Shown here one piece after another: positions 17,046-28,327 of a stretch of 64,000 nt of DNA. The notes under the pieces are model-generated. The model was not told the DNA's origin, searched no databases, and worked only from the letters and a program-made list of their open reading frames with translations. Each line of letters starts with the position of its first letter. Position 1 is the stretch's first letter. The stretch is from Owenia fusiformis (taxonomy: Eukaryota > Annelida > Polychaeta > Sabellida > Oweniidae), in contig CAIIXF020000005.1 in assembly GCA_903813345.2 (NCBI GenBank), positions 1,178,001 to 1,242,000 on the forward strand. The letters run 5' to 3'. Made by a program: the position numbers and the translations under genes.

Positions 17046-19364
17046 AAGATTCAATATATTCGGCCCATTTACTAGTTGATGCTAAAACAATTTGCCAAGA
17101 GCTAATCTTTCACACCTTCTCACACATGTTTGTTGTAGTGAGAGGGAGGGTCACAAGGGCAGAGCTAGACTACATGAAAAGAAATTCAATTGATTTTTTT
17201 TTTGGATTATGTTTCACATGAGAAAACGACAACTGTTGCATTCTAAATACTGGAAAGTAAGGAACATATTGTCAAAATTGTATTTCTTAAGTTTGACAGG
17301 TATTCCAGACTGCAGATACTGGAACCAATGTGAGTTACCAGTATGAACCACATAAAATGGTATATACAGGGTGAGTCAAAAAAGGTAACCCAAGCAAATA
17401 ACCATTAAATTTTCAAAATTAGGGCCTAATGACAAGACACAAGAGCGGAAAATTAATTTCCTGACTTGATATATGGCCTGCCCCTTGTCAGCTTCTGGAT
17501 CCACCAGTGGGTCTGATTCAAATGGTCACCATTTTATTTTATTTAACAAAACATGCTCAAAATGCCGGTCTTGTCTTGAACTTGAACGCATGATAAACAG
17601 ACCCTAAGATTCCCACACGCCAGGATGCCAGCGGCGCCTTGTTTTAGCGGCTGGCGTGTTTCCTCTCAAAATACAAGTCTCCCTGGCATATTAAAAAACG
17701 ACCTATAAGCTTACCCTGATTGACTGTTAGCTGTTGACTGTATTCATCAATATTGGTCGCGGCAATATCATGAATAAAAAGTTTGAAACTAACTTTGTTT
17801 TGATTTTTTTTTCCGTGGATGCCGATCCAAACATATGTAAGTAAGCCGCATGCCAATTGGTTTAAATTTAAAAATATGCAATACTTCCGCTCGCAATAAC
17901 CAATCAAAAACCGTCTCTCTCGCCTACTAAATTGTGGGATGGATATCGAGCCAAAACACGTAAGTAAACCGCAATCTCATTGGCTTAAATTTACATATCT
18001 GTCTAACTTCCGGAGGCAACAACTAATCAGAATTCGCCTCTCTTGTACCTTTGTCAGTTTTTTTTTCGAAATTTTACTTTTGATATATTTGAAATATTCG
18101 TATTTCTCTCAATTTTTTCGGAAACCACTCATATATATGATATGGAAAAGACCAAAAAGCGGAAGTATCTACCCAAATGGGAATTTGGAAGACCATGGTT
18201 AGCTCAGAGGCGATAAAATGTTTTGCATTACTTGCGATAAAACTGTTTACATATACCTACTGTTTAAATTGTAATTCACAGAGTTCAGTTGGCTGATTTT
18301 TTGGACTTGTGACTTTAAAATTTACAAGTCCTTATTTGGCTTGTATTTTTTGGATGGACTTGAAAAATGTTCACTTACAAGTCCAAAGGACTTGTACCAA
18401 TTATTCTGAATCTTAGGGTCAGCTAAACTTGAACTGCACTCACAGATATCTTGCCCAAAATGTAAAACTCTTGGGGTTTATATTGGGTGATTTTGGTATG
18501 TTTGGCAATGGGGCTCTCCCGCCCCCCCCCCCCCCTTGGGTGGGCAGCGACTGGGTGTAGAAAAAAAATTTGGGCTCATAAAAAAAGATTCTGGATCCGC
18601 CAGTCTGATATTTGCTGACAAGCAGACAGTGGACAGGTGGCTAATGCCTTTTACTTACCCAGGCCCTCAGACACTTTTCCAAACAGGGGGGGTACAATTT
18701 TTACCAGAAGTAATCATATGACATCAGAGATGTGCTGATTTCCTTCAATATTAGTAGCAAATTTTAGAAACAATCCCCCAGTTAATCTCTCTGTATTAAT
18801 TTTCAGCCTCTAAACCTGTATTTCCCAAAAATGTCTAATTATTGCTTTTAAATTAGTCTTTTGTCACCCATCAAAATCCCATGTACCATGGGATAGCTCC
18901 ATCTGTCCCCTTTAAAACTTGACGGGTCTTATGAAAAATATTGCCCCAATAAAAAGGTTGACCACTTTTCAAGTTCTGCCATCTAGGGAAAGGGGTGTAA
19001 TGTCGTGTGGGGTATGTCGACACAACTTATTAGAAGTAGAATTTCTGTTTTCTGCCATGTTTGACTTCTGGAGAAATTACACCCCTTTGCCCCACAGATC
19101 CGGAGCCAGATCCAGCCCCTGTTGGTAGTAGGCTCAAAGGATAAATGGGAAGATGAGACACGAGCCAAAAATGGCACATCAAAAAAATGACCACCCAAAA
19201 ATATGACCCTCGTACTGACCTTTATTTTTTCCATCTGTCAGACATTGATTGATCAATATTTACCCTGTAATCTCTTCTTTATGTATTAGTTTGAATGGTT
19301 GCATGATATCCATTATTGACGCTGTAATTCGACTTTTCCCGGGACATTTATTTCAAATTTTCAG
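17046..19364. other. Gene-poor stretch with degenerate repeats
   Basis: No coding exon recognised. It holds an isolated CAGGGTGAGTC-type transposon end near 17366, and a diverged tandem duplication of about 120 bp (17815-17930 and 17935-18050; shared words AAGTAAGCCGCA/AAGTAAACCGCA and CAATAACCAATC/CAACTAATCAG). A C run lies near 18523. Low-identity old repeat debris includes two similar GGATCC-containing phrases near 17495 and 18595. Confidence 0.45.
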
Positions 19365-19655
19365 AGCGTAAAGATAATGGAGCACTTCGGTAATTTCCGG
19401 CAGTGTCCGATGTTGTTCGTCTCTCAAATTACGTCACATCGCAACAAACAGCCAATGAAAGTAAAGAATCGCGTAGCCTAATAAATCGTCGTTATTGTTT
19501 CTACGGGAGTTTAAAGAAACGTCATGGGACTTCTCGGTAATCTCTGATGTGACGTCATCCGGAGTGGCGTCACATTCTCAGAAAAGGTATTTGACTTCGG
19601 GAATAATCATTTGAACAACGGAGATAGCCGAAGTGCTCCATTAAATATACGCTCG
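19365..19655. mobile_element. Miniature inverted-repeat element with CRE-like sites
   Basis: TAATGGAGCACTTCGG at 19375-19390 is matched exactly by its inverted copy at 19628-19643, and similarity continues outward (GAGCGTA at the left, TACGCTC at the right). The interior is more GC-rich than the surroundings. It contains ACGTCAC and TGACGTCATC words resembling cAMP-response elements. There is no coding capacity. Confidence 0.65.
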
Positions 19656-20811
19656 CTTATTTTATGCTTTTATCAAGAGACGCTTTCTTGGATGTTTGGC
19701 TTTAGTGATTGGAGTTGAAGGTAACAACAGTACGCATCGTTTGAGGTATGACATGTGATATTTATTGAAAAACTGACTCCAAAATCAAGGAAAAATAAAT
19801 TTTCCGAAGATCTCGTGTCTTATCCTTGAGTATATTTATTGAGCCTAGACACAGAGGAGCTTTTCTGGCAGAGGTCCGTGCTTTGCCCTATACGATTCAT
19901 CATCTCGATTTATAAATACAGGGTCAAGTGAGGTGAAGAACAGAGGTGGCTGTAATAACGCAGTCATGCCAAACTTTGTTGAACTGAGGCACTAACTAGA
20001 TTGTAAAGATTAAATATCATCTAGCACCAACTTCACGTAATAGTGCAGGACGGGATACAATACATGGAAACAAGTAGAATCCAGAACCTGACCTGAGAAA
20101 TTTTCCCAATAAAAAAATCAACCAAGTTTTCAACTTACTATAATACTTCTTTATACATTGTTTTGGATGGTAATTTTAAACAAAAATGACAATAAGCATT
20201 TAAACTTACATTCGATGCTGTATTCAACTCCCGATGTAGGCAGAATCACATGAAAAACATACTCAAATGTGAATATTTGACGCCCAGACTGTTGGCGTGT
20301 CTGTCTGTGTGTCTTTCAACCTCGTTATCGATTCAGCGCGAAAGACAAAAAATCTTTTTCGTATAGTGTAACCTTGACCCGGGAATCAAAAAGTGAGCGT
20401 GAAGACCGATGTAAAAGGGTAGGAGATCCTATCAAATAATGGTCCTACTCTCCATTGATTTATATAATGGTGATCTCTTTCCCTTATTATCTTATACACA
20501 ATCAGGGCAAGTTAGGGCCGTTAAGAACTTAGGGGACCATAATCCCTGAGGGACCATAATTTCTTTCACGCCTGGCCGTGCAGCACAGCACAGCACAGCC
20601 CCCAGTGGCTGATCCAGAAATTGACAAGGAGGGACCAAAATGTTGAGTCCTGAAAAAAAATTTGGGGCCCTTAAAACCAAAAATTGGGTTTGCAGGCGGG
20701 GGTCGGAGTCTGTATATAAATCGCCTATCCTGGACATTTATCTTTAAATCGAAATTTCACGATCACTTTCTATTAGATGTCTATGTTTCAGATGCATCAG
20801 GTATATTTGCC
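19656..20811. other. Unassigned spacer
   Basis: About 1.1 kb with no recognised exon. It contains a short CACAGCACAGCACAGC run near 20580 and old repeat debris. Nothing specific could be supported. Confidence 0.35.
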
Positions 20812-22200
20812 CACAGGATTGGTATCGATATGGCGAACTGAATTCAACATTGTTTTCTCTTAAACCAGTTATTGAAAACATTGAAAACACGGTCCTTTAT
20901 GTAATGGTCTCATTTATATTTTAGAAAAAATATCACAGCATTAGTATCGATATGGGGAACTGAATTCAACAATCTTTTCCTCTTAAACACAGGCTGGTAT
21001 CGAAAGATTTGTCCGCTGTGACGGAGCATGCTATTTTTCATAAAAACACTAAGAATGCTTCACACTTTATTTTTTAACTCATATGTTTCGTTACATCAAA
21101 GAAAATTACTTACTCCATGCAATGGATATATCATTTGCGGGTAACCTTCACTTCTGTTTGAAGTCCAATAACGCTAGGAGTAAAAGCTATTGAAAACGGC
21201 GCCAGAGTATCAAACTCTAAAATGTGCAATTTCTTTTTAAACTTTTTAAATGCATGATACAGTGACACAAGAATATTAAAATATGTTTTCAGCATAACTC
21301 TGAATGTATTAATGAGATATTAATGCATTGGGTCTTTTTAATTTTTTTATAAAAAATAATACTAATATTTTTTGTCCGCTGTGACGGAGCATTTTTACAG
21401 TTTACATTTGCAACTGCTCCGTCACAGCGGACAAAAAAATTAAACAATATTTTTTATAAAATAGTTAAAAAGACCAAATACATCAACATCTCATTTTTAC
21501 CTTCATAGTAAAGCTGAAACCATGTGTAAATATTATCGTGTCACTATATCGTGCCATTAGAAAGTTAAACAAGAAATGGTACATTTTGAAGTATGATACT
21601 CCAGCGCCATTTTCAATAACTTTTCTTCCCAGCGTAATTGGACTTCAAACAGAAGTGAAAGTTACCAGCAAATGATATATCCATTGCATGGAGTAAGTAA
21701 TTTTCTTTGGTATAGCGAAACATATGGGTTAAAAAATAAATCGTGAAGTATTCTTAGTGTTTTTATGAGAAATAGCATGCTCCGTCACAGCGGACAAATA
21801 TTTCGATACCAGCCTGTGTTAAATCGATTATTGAAAACATTCTGTAAAGAAACACGGTCCTTTATCTGTTTATGTAATGTTGACTGTTTGACAACAATTT
21901 AATGCAAAAATTATTTGAATATATTTTTATAACTGTTAACATTTTTTGTTTTTTACTGCAATTGTTTTTTGTTCCTTTCTACAAATTCTTGAGAATGAAA
22001 TAAAATATCTTTCCGAACCTTGTTGGAACAAAATAGCATATACAACATTTTCTTAGACCTCTCAATATTATAGTTATACAAAAGATAATTTGGTTGATTT
22101 TACAAAAAGTCAAAACAAAAACCCTCAAAATAGATAAAAAATAGAGTAAATCTTTTATTTCATTAACAAAATGTTTTTTCAAATGAACCAAACTCATATG
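20812..22200. repeat. Interspersed repeat family, copy A
   Basis: Shares extended sequence with 35551-36104: CACAGGATTGGTATCGAT at the start, GAATTCAACA, TTATTGAAAACATT, GTAATGTTGACTG, and CAAAATAGCATATACAACAT followed by a CTCAATATTATAG block. The first ~120 bp occurs twice in tandem (20812 and 20934). The copy is interrupted by the palindrome at 20988-21818. Terminal words CAMAGG-TRGTATCGA resemble the palindrome's own ends, so the two may be related families. Confidence 0.7.
20988..21818. mobile_element. 831-bp near-perfect palindromic element, 5-bp target duplication
   Basis: Starts CACAGGCTGGTATCGAAA and ends with the exact inverted form. TTAAA is duplicated at 20983-20987 and 21819-21823. 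The uninterrupted site is seen in the related copies at 20812 and 35551 (CTCTTAAACC). Arms of about 380-400 bp pair around a centre near 21403. A word centred on GTCCGCTGTGACGGAGC occurs four times: forward at 21008 and 21371, inverted at 21415 and 21778. There is no coding frame. CAC termini with a 5-bp duplication recall Transib-like elements, but assignment is uncertain. Confidence 0.8.
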
Positions 22201-23658
22201 TCTTTACGATGGAACAAATTCACAAGAACTCGTGTACTCTCAGTACTCCAGTAAGAAACTGGATATTATATCTCTGGTTATAAGAATAAATTCAAGTAGC
22301 CTGTCTTATCATGTCTTATATACACGTTACTTCCCCCTCCATCCACCCCCCCCCCTTCCAATATTAATTCATTTCGATTATTTTTTGTATAACGCATGGA
22401 AACTAACTTTAAAGAGTGAGCAATCATTAGCTATAGTGTTGTGATAATAACGTCCCTTATACCTATTTATTACAGGTTGTGTGGAGCATTGTTGCCTGAT
22501 TTATAGCAAAAATATTGAATTTAGCACGTTGATGATGATGCGCCTTTTTAAATAGATCTCATATCTTAGAAGCGTATCAGTTCAAAAACATACTAACTTG
22601 AAGACCTAACATATTTTGCCATGCACTGCGCCTATTCATTTGGCAATTCAGTTGTAATTTTTCTCTTGAAAAAATAAATCTTCCAAATTTGTTGAGTTCT
22701 CTTGCAGAAATCGCCTACTCCCCCCTCAATCCATTTTGTACGATCATCGGGCGTGATTACAACAGGTTGAAAATTGATGATAAATCTAATGAATTTTTGA
22801 AAATCGACACTCCCATGTAAACCAATGGGAAATGGTAGGTTTGCCGCAAGTCATATGACAGAAAATTCATCCATCCGAGTTCTTGCAAAAATACAAGTCA
22901 GGTAGTCAATTGAATTTGCTAACTTCATTGAATAAAAAATTGATACGTTTCTTCAGGTTTCAAAAAGTTATAGATCTTCAAAGTCAAAATTATTTTTCAA
23001 AAGACTCCTCCCATTGAAATAACACAGGAGGCGAAAGGGATTTTCTGTAACTTCAGTATTCAAAAAGTAAGCTGAACACTCAGCGTACCTACCAAAAGTT
23101 AGATAATTGAATTATCTATATAAAATCTTTTTTTTGGTGAATCTTTTACTGGATAGATATCCTTAAATCAGATTTGCCCCGAACACACCAATGACTGATG
23201 TCTGTTGACTTCAATTCCATAATTATATTAGTTCTTTGTAAATAAAACCAGACTAAAATCAGAAATATTGACTTGACCAAAACAGTGTAAAAAGCTAAAC
23301 GTAATATTTTCAATAAACACGGTTAACGGTTAACGGGAAATCTATTTTATTCAATAATCAATCAACGCGATGATTTATTCCACGCATTCCTGATCAATAA
23401 GGTTTAGACCATTGGGATTCGAACGAATTGGGCGACCAGCCTTTTCACGTTTAAGTTATCTAGTTCAAAGTAGTTTCAAGATTTGTGATATCCTCCGAAC
23501 ACAAGCCTCCGAGCACCGGTCTCCAGAATTGGGACCACATTAGTGTCTGTCATGATGTCATTTAGAAAGTGATTAACTTACTTAGTAAACTTACATGTAC
23601 TACAATATCATAATATGTGATTAAATACTATTACTACGTATTTCGTTTGGCTTGTACA
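22201..23658. other. Unassigned spacer
   Basis: No exon recognised. A short C run occurs at about 22345. Sequence near 23490-23560 (CCTCCGAACACAAGCCTCC) has a loose counterpart near 5565-5650, both probably repeat debris. Confidence 0.35.
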
Positions 23659-24139
23659 CAGTAGAACCTGTATATCTGAACACCTGGCTAATCCGAACAC
23701 CTCCCAATCTGAACACTTTTTTCGGTCCCATTTTTCCTCCCATTGTCTCCCATGTTAAAAAATACTTGAAATGTGAACACCTCTCAATTTGAACAGTGAA
23801 AATTAACGTCTAATCTGAACGCTTTTCATAAAATTTCACATGTTTCATTCAAAATTGCTCAAATATTGTTATGATATCACTAACGTTGGGAAAAACAACT
23901 TGAATGGTCTTGATTATAATAGGGTTTTCCAGCATGACTAGATTCATTTGAATCGAATTTTCAAATGCTATATAATAAAGCTATGTGGTCAAATGAACTA
24001 TAAATATGTACTGAGAATGTGTTCACATTTCTTCAGAATCCGGGATCTCGCGAATGCAAAAACCTCGAAATGTGAACACCTCCTTATTTGAACGCTTTAA
24101 GCCGGTCCAAAAGGTGTTCGGATAAGACAGGTTTTACTG
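23659..24139. mobile_element. Short relative of the TA-target element at 305
   Basis: The left end (CAGTAGAACCTG, then TATCTGAACACCTGG) follows the start of the 305-1581 element closely. The right end is CAGGTTTTACTG followed by TA. At the left, CA lies between TA and CAGTAG, so that end is slightly altered. The long internal part of the larger element is missing. Length is 481 bp and there is no coding capacity. Confidence 0.8.
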
Positions 24140-25019
24140 TATATCCTTTTAACTTTGATAAAGACTTTGGCGTTGTTGCATCAGCACATTGGTGTTTTTG
24201 CATCGATTGATAATAAACATAGTGGTGTTGTTGCATCAATAGTGAGGAACTAAAACCGTGAATTTATCGCTTCTGGATAATGCTACATGTATATCGATGG
24301 CAGTATTTTAAAATATAGATCGTGTGCTAACTGCACGTGTATGATTAATGCTACATGTACGTGTATATAAATCACATCATCTTATACATGCTGACATGGG
24401 ATAGGGAGAATGCAAGCAGGATCACGGGGGGGGGGGGGTGGAACCTTTAGATGATGATGAATTTTAATTGAATTAGAAATGGATCATGATATGAATGAAG
24501 CTTTTTTTCATATGTGAAGTTTTATTGCAGGGAAGATTTAAATAGACGACCACTGCTGCCCTCTTTATATTAGCCCCTGTTCACATTCTTTCACCAAATT
24601 AGGTTTTAGCTCAATATAAAGATGACAGCACTGTAAAAATAGAAGATATAAAGAGGTTGATTTCATGGTAATTTTTATATAAACATTCTTTCTATCACAA
24701 ACAATCTATTCATATGATCATAATCATAAGGCACAACCATCAAATTGTGTTATTGTGTTTTTAACATTGAACCTCATGAGTCAGTTGTTGGAATAAAAGT
24801 GTTGTTCAATGATATACAAAGAATTTGATACTATTATTACGTTTTAAAAACATTACAAAAAAAAGATTTTTTAACATGCAATATTTTATCACACAAGTGT
24901 GTTGATACAGAAATTTTTCAATTGCAATATCTGTATTTCAGAAGAGATATCAGGTCTTAGAACTGTGTCAATATAATCAATCAATTGGCAACTTGAAGGT
25001 GGTCATTTGAACGTGAATG
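24140..25019. other. Spacer with IDNK 3' region
   Basis: Contains a G run at about 24426-24438 and several ACATGTACGTGTAT-like words. It ends at the IDNK stop codon, so its right part should be the IDNK 3' untranslated region. No other gene recognised. Confidence 0.4.
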
Positions 25020-27390
25020 TTATTCAATACTATGGACATAGTCAACTAGTGATGAAACAATATCTTCTATCTTTCTATCAATATTCATCACAACATGTCT
25101 ACATTCTGTAGGTTCCTCCAAAGTAGCTAGCTGTGAATCCAATAAGGTTACAGGCATGAAGTGATTTTTTCGTGTCTCAATTTGTTTGATTAGTTTCTCC
25201 TTTGATCCTTTTAGGTAAACAAAAGTTGTATTCAGTGCTGATTGGTCATCAATTGCACTGTTGTGTTGCTGTCCGTGATGTGTTCCATAAAGGAGGATAT
25301 TTCTATATGATTGTTTTAATGCTGAGCATGTCACTACACAATGCTGATTCTGACTGACTAGCCTGGAAATATTAAAACATAAACAGCCATTTTGGAAGTT
25401 TGTTTATTTGTAAGTTTGTTCAGAAGATATCATGAAGAAATACATGTACATGTAGTTACGCTCATATCACATATATTTAAATCAAATGTTAACCAAGCAC
25501 TATTACTAAACATTGTGAATAATTTACTTGAAACTTTTTCAATTTGAATTTAGAATAAACTATTTAAATAACGTCCATGTCCTATCAGCATATAACCAAC
25601 ATAATAGTTCCTCTTTAAAAAGATTTTGAGACCCTCTCAAACTACAAAACGAAATATGTAATCAATTAAAGCATAATTCTTTAATACTCAACTGTTTGAT
25701 ATGATTATGTATGTCTATTAGCCAAGGTTCCCTGTCACCATCTGTTAGCGGGATTCCCCTGGACATTTTATCCTTGTTTGCTTTTGAGTGAAAGTCATCT
25801 GCCTCAAGAAGTGTCCATTCAAGCTGAAATGAACAAAATAAAAAAGTAGTTTATTTACTGTGAATGTAGCAAATTAATAATTTACATTCACATTTAATTC
25901 ATCACTTAAGGTGTATTATTAAAGCATGAAATACTTGTATAATATATATCAGATTTAATTCAATTGAAGTTTCAACTTTCCTTCTTACCTGGTTAGAAAG
26001 GGCCTCTCCCACTGTGGATCTACAAATAGAAATATACCAGTACAGAACATGCAAAGTTGCATTGTAGAAAACTATATGCTGAAACATTGGAAACAAGATA
26101 ACAAAAAGTAACTTGGATTAAGGTGCTATGGAAGTTAACAGGAAATGACAAAACAGGAAGTGACAATTTTCTTTGCTTTTTTAGATATTTTTTGAATAAA
26201 GATAACAGAGTTCTGGTTTGACCTCCAGTCAATTTAACTATTTCCACATATCATTTACATGACCAGGATCACAATGTGCATGGTCAGAATGACCCTAAAC
26301 ATGATGAAATAACCTTTTTAGCCCTTTGAAAGTGTGACTGAAAAAAAGCTAAAAGTAGGAGCGTAGGGATAGTCACTGAACAGAATCTTTTGAATTTTTC
26401 AGAAAATGTGCCCAATATAATGCTCTAACTAGTACAATCTTTGAAATTTTAGAAAATTGTCTTAAACAAAAATGGCGGTCATAAAAAGGAAAATAGATCG
26501 CTTTTCAAATCAGTTTTTTCATTTTTTTTTCTTTTTCTATGAATGATATCAAATTTTGAAAGATTGTATCATTTAGAGCAATATATTGGGCACATTTTCT
26601 GAAAAATTCAAAAGATTCTGTTCAGTGACCTTCCCTACGCTCCTACTTTTAGCTTTTTTCAGTCACACTTTCAAAGGGCTAAAAAGGTTATTTCATCATG
26701 TTTAGGGTCATTCTGACCATGCACATTGTGATCCTGGTCATGTAAATGATATGTGGAAATAGTTAAATTGACTGGAGGTCAAACCAGAACTCTGTTATCT
26801 TTATTCAAAAAATATCTAAAGATGCAAAAAAAATTGTCACTTCCTGTTTTGTCATTTCCTGTTAACTTCCATAGCACCTTAAGGTACAGCTGGAAAATAA
26901 CATTTTGGTAAAAAATTGCTATACCTGCACATGTTATTTTCTGGTACAAAATAAAGTATGAAGGTATGTGTCAATTTCCTTGTTTTTTTTCAGGAAAGTA
27001 TCATTACATTGTCTTCTTTTCGAATATCTGGTATGAGTTCAGTTGGAACTCCAGGAAATTCTGATATTTCACACTTTCTATTTCTCCAAATTTTCTTTCA
27101 AAGTTTCCAGACAACACATGGGCTACCATTGACCTGTTTCCAGGTTTATTAAAAGAAGACAGTGTAATGGATACTTTCCTGAAAAAAGCAAGGCAATACA
27201 CACATGCCTTCATACTTAATTTTGTACCAAAAAATAACATGTGCAGGTATAGCAATTTTTTACCAAAATGTTACTTTCCAGCTGAGCCTTAATCAGGCTT
27301 TATAGAATAATTCATGTATGACTGTACTAACTTTCCACACCCACTAACCCCCATGATGATTAGGATCATGGCCGTGTAGTCAATAATCAT
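25020..27390 (-). CDS. IDNK: Gluconokinase
   Basis: Four coding exons on the minus strand: 27332-27390, 25989-26019, 25693-25823 and 25020-25362. They join in phase to give 187 residues, the size of human IDNK. The P-loop GVSGCGK-S is split: exon 1 ends inside the Lys codon and exon 2 supplies STVGEALSNQ. Exon 3 carries the ADDFHSKANKDKMSRGIPL substrate-lid region and REPWL. Exon 4 carries CSALKQSYRNILL, FVYLKGS and the HFMPVTLLDSQLATLE signature. The enzyme phosphorylates D-gluconate with ATP to 6-phosphogluconate, feeding the pentose phosphate pathway in the cytosol. The donor of exon 3 is GTTGAG, weaker than usual but the only one that keeps frame. Starts at 27369 or 27354 are alternatives. 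Intron 1 holds two TTAA-target elements. Confidence 0.93.
26122..26878. mobile_element. 757-bp hairpin element in IDNK intron 1
   Basis: Begins GGTGCTATGGAAGTTAACAG and ends with its inverted copy. Arms of about 330 bp (26122-26453 and 26551-26878) are almost perfectly complementary around a ~97-bp loop. TTAA lies on both sides (26118-26121 and 26879-26882). There is no coding frame. TTAA target and GG start point to mobilisation by a piggyBac-type enzyme (inference). Confidence 0.85.
26883..27288. mobile_element. TTAA-target miniature element, copy 2
   Basis: Same family as 16548-16950, homologous over its whole length. It starts GGTACAGCTGG and ends CCAGCTGAGCC, with TTAA at 27289-27292. 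Its left TTAA (26879-26882) is also the right TTAA of the neighbouring hairpin element, so the two elements share one target tetranucleotide. Confidence 0.88.
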
Positions 27391-28327
27391 ACATATGCGT
27401 ACACTGTTGATATAATACAACCCAAAGAAACAAATTAACAAATATCCATTCAAAAAGTGGGCGTGTTTGTTTACATTGAGAACGAGGCTGGACGAATAAA
27501 ATAATCTCAAATATAATTTTTTTAGTCGCACAATGAAAAACCTGATGATTGATCTGTGACCTTTCATCAATTTCATAGACATATCTAATATGGATGTGAA
27601 AGTCTTGTATCATTAGCTCCAATCTTACAAAATCAGTTGTTGCAGAATCAACCTTGAGACTATTGACCTACTTTCAAAAAAGTTGAAGTGAAGTCACATT
27701 TTTGACATTAGTTTGACAACTTATTGATATTTCCTTGGAAATCTTCAAGAATTAACATTCGATTAAAAGGAAAGGTTATCGGAGCATGTGTTGATCATAC
27801 GTCTTTAGGGATAGCGATCTGTAAATTATACTGAACTAGTTTTTAGGTAAGTTATTTTTAACAAAACATATTATCGCCCATCAACTTTTTGCTCTGTTAC
27901 AGTATTACATTATCTGTTATTGTTGAACGTAACAGCTCCATTGACAAAATTCAAATAATTTCTTAAATGTCAGTCCATCGAATCCTTGTATCCATTCAGA
28001 CCAGGTAGTCCTAGTCAAAATCTTCCTGTTGGCCTATATATGCACATGCTATCTATTGCAAGACTTATATTATGCCTGGCACAACCGTCACCATGTTATT
28101 TTAGTGTTTTTAAGTTTCGCAAGGATCCTGCCATGACCATGGTAGTGTTATCGTGAAAGCCTGGTATAACCATGACAATGTTATACCATATTGCAAGGCC
28201 TGTCATGACCGACCAGCGTGATAGATTTAGTATATCACAATGTATGGAAGTACATTTCTCAAATGAATGATGGATAGGTTGGGTAGTTATTCAAGCTCAT
28301 TCATAAATGCATTATTTCAGGTAGTTG
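27391..28327. promoter_or_regulatory. Head-to-head IDNK/WDR53 intergenic region
   Basis: About 940 bp separates the IDNK and WDR53 start codons, which are transcribed away from each other. It must contain both promoters and at least one WDR53 5' untranslated exon, since the coding exon begins after an acceptor at 28320. No CpG-rich core or TATA box stands out. Imperfect repeats of a CATGACCA/CCATG-containing phrase occur at 28075-28210. Confidence 0.55.

Noticed and set aside
20988-21818. Firm assignment to Transib/ProtoRAG
   Set aside because: Only the CAC start and a 5-bp duplication agree; no transposase is present and the rest of the terminus does not match a signal I can verify.
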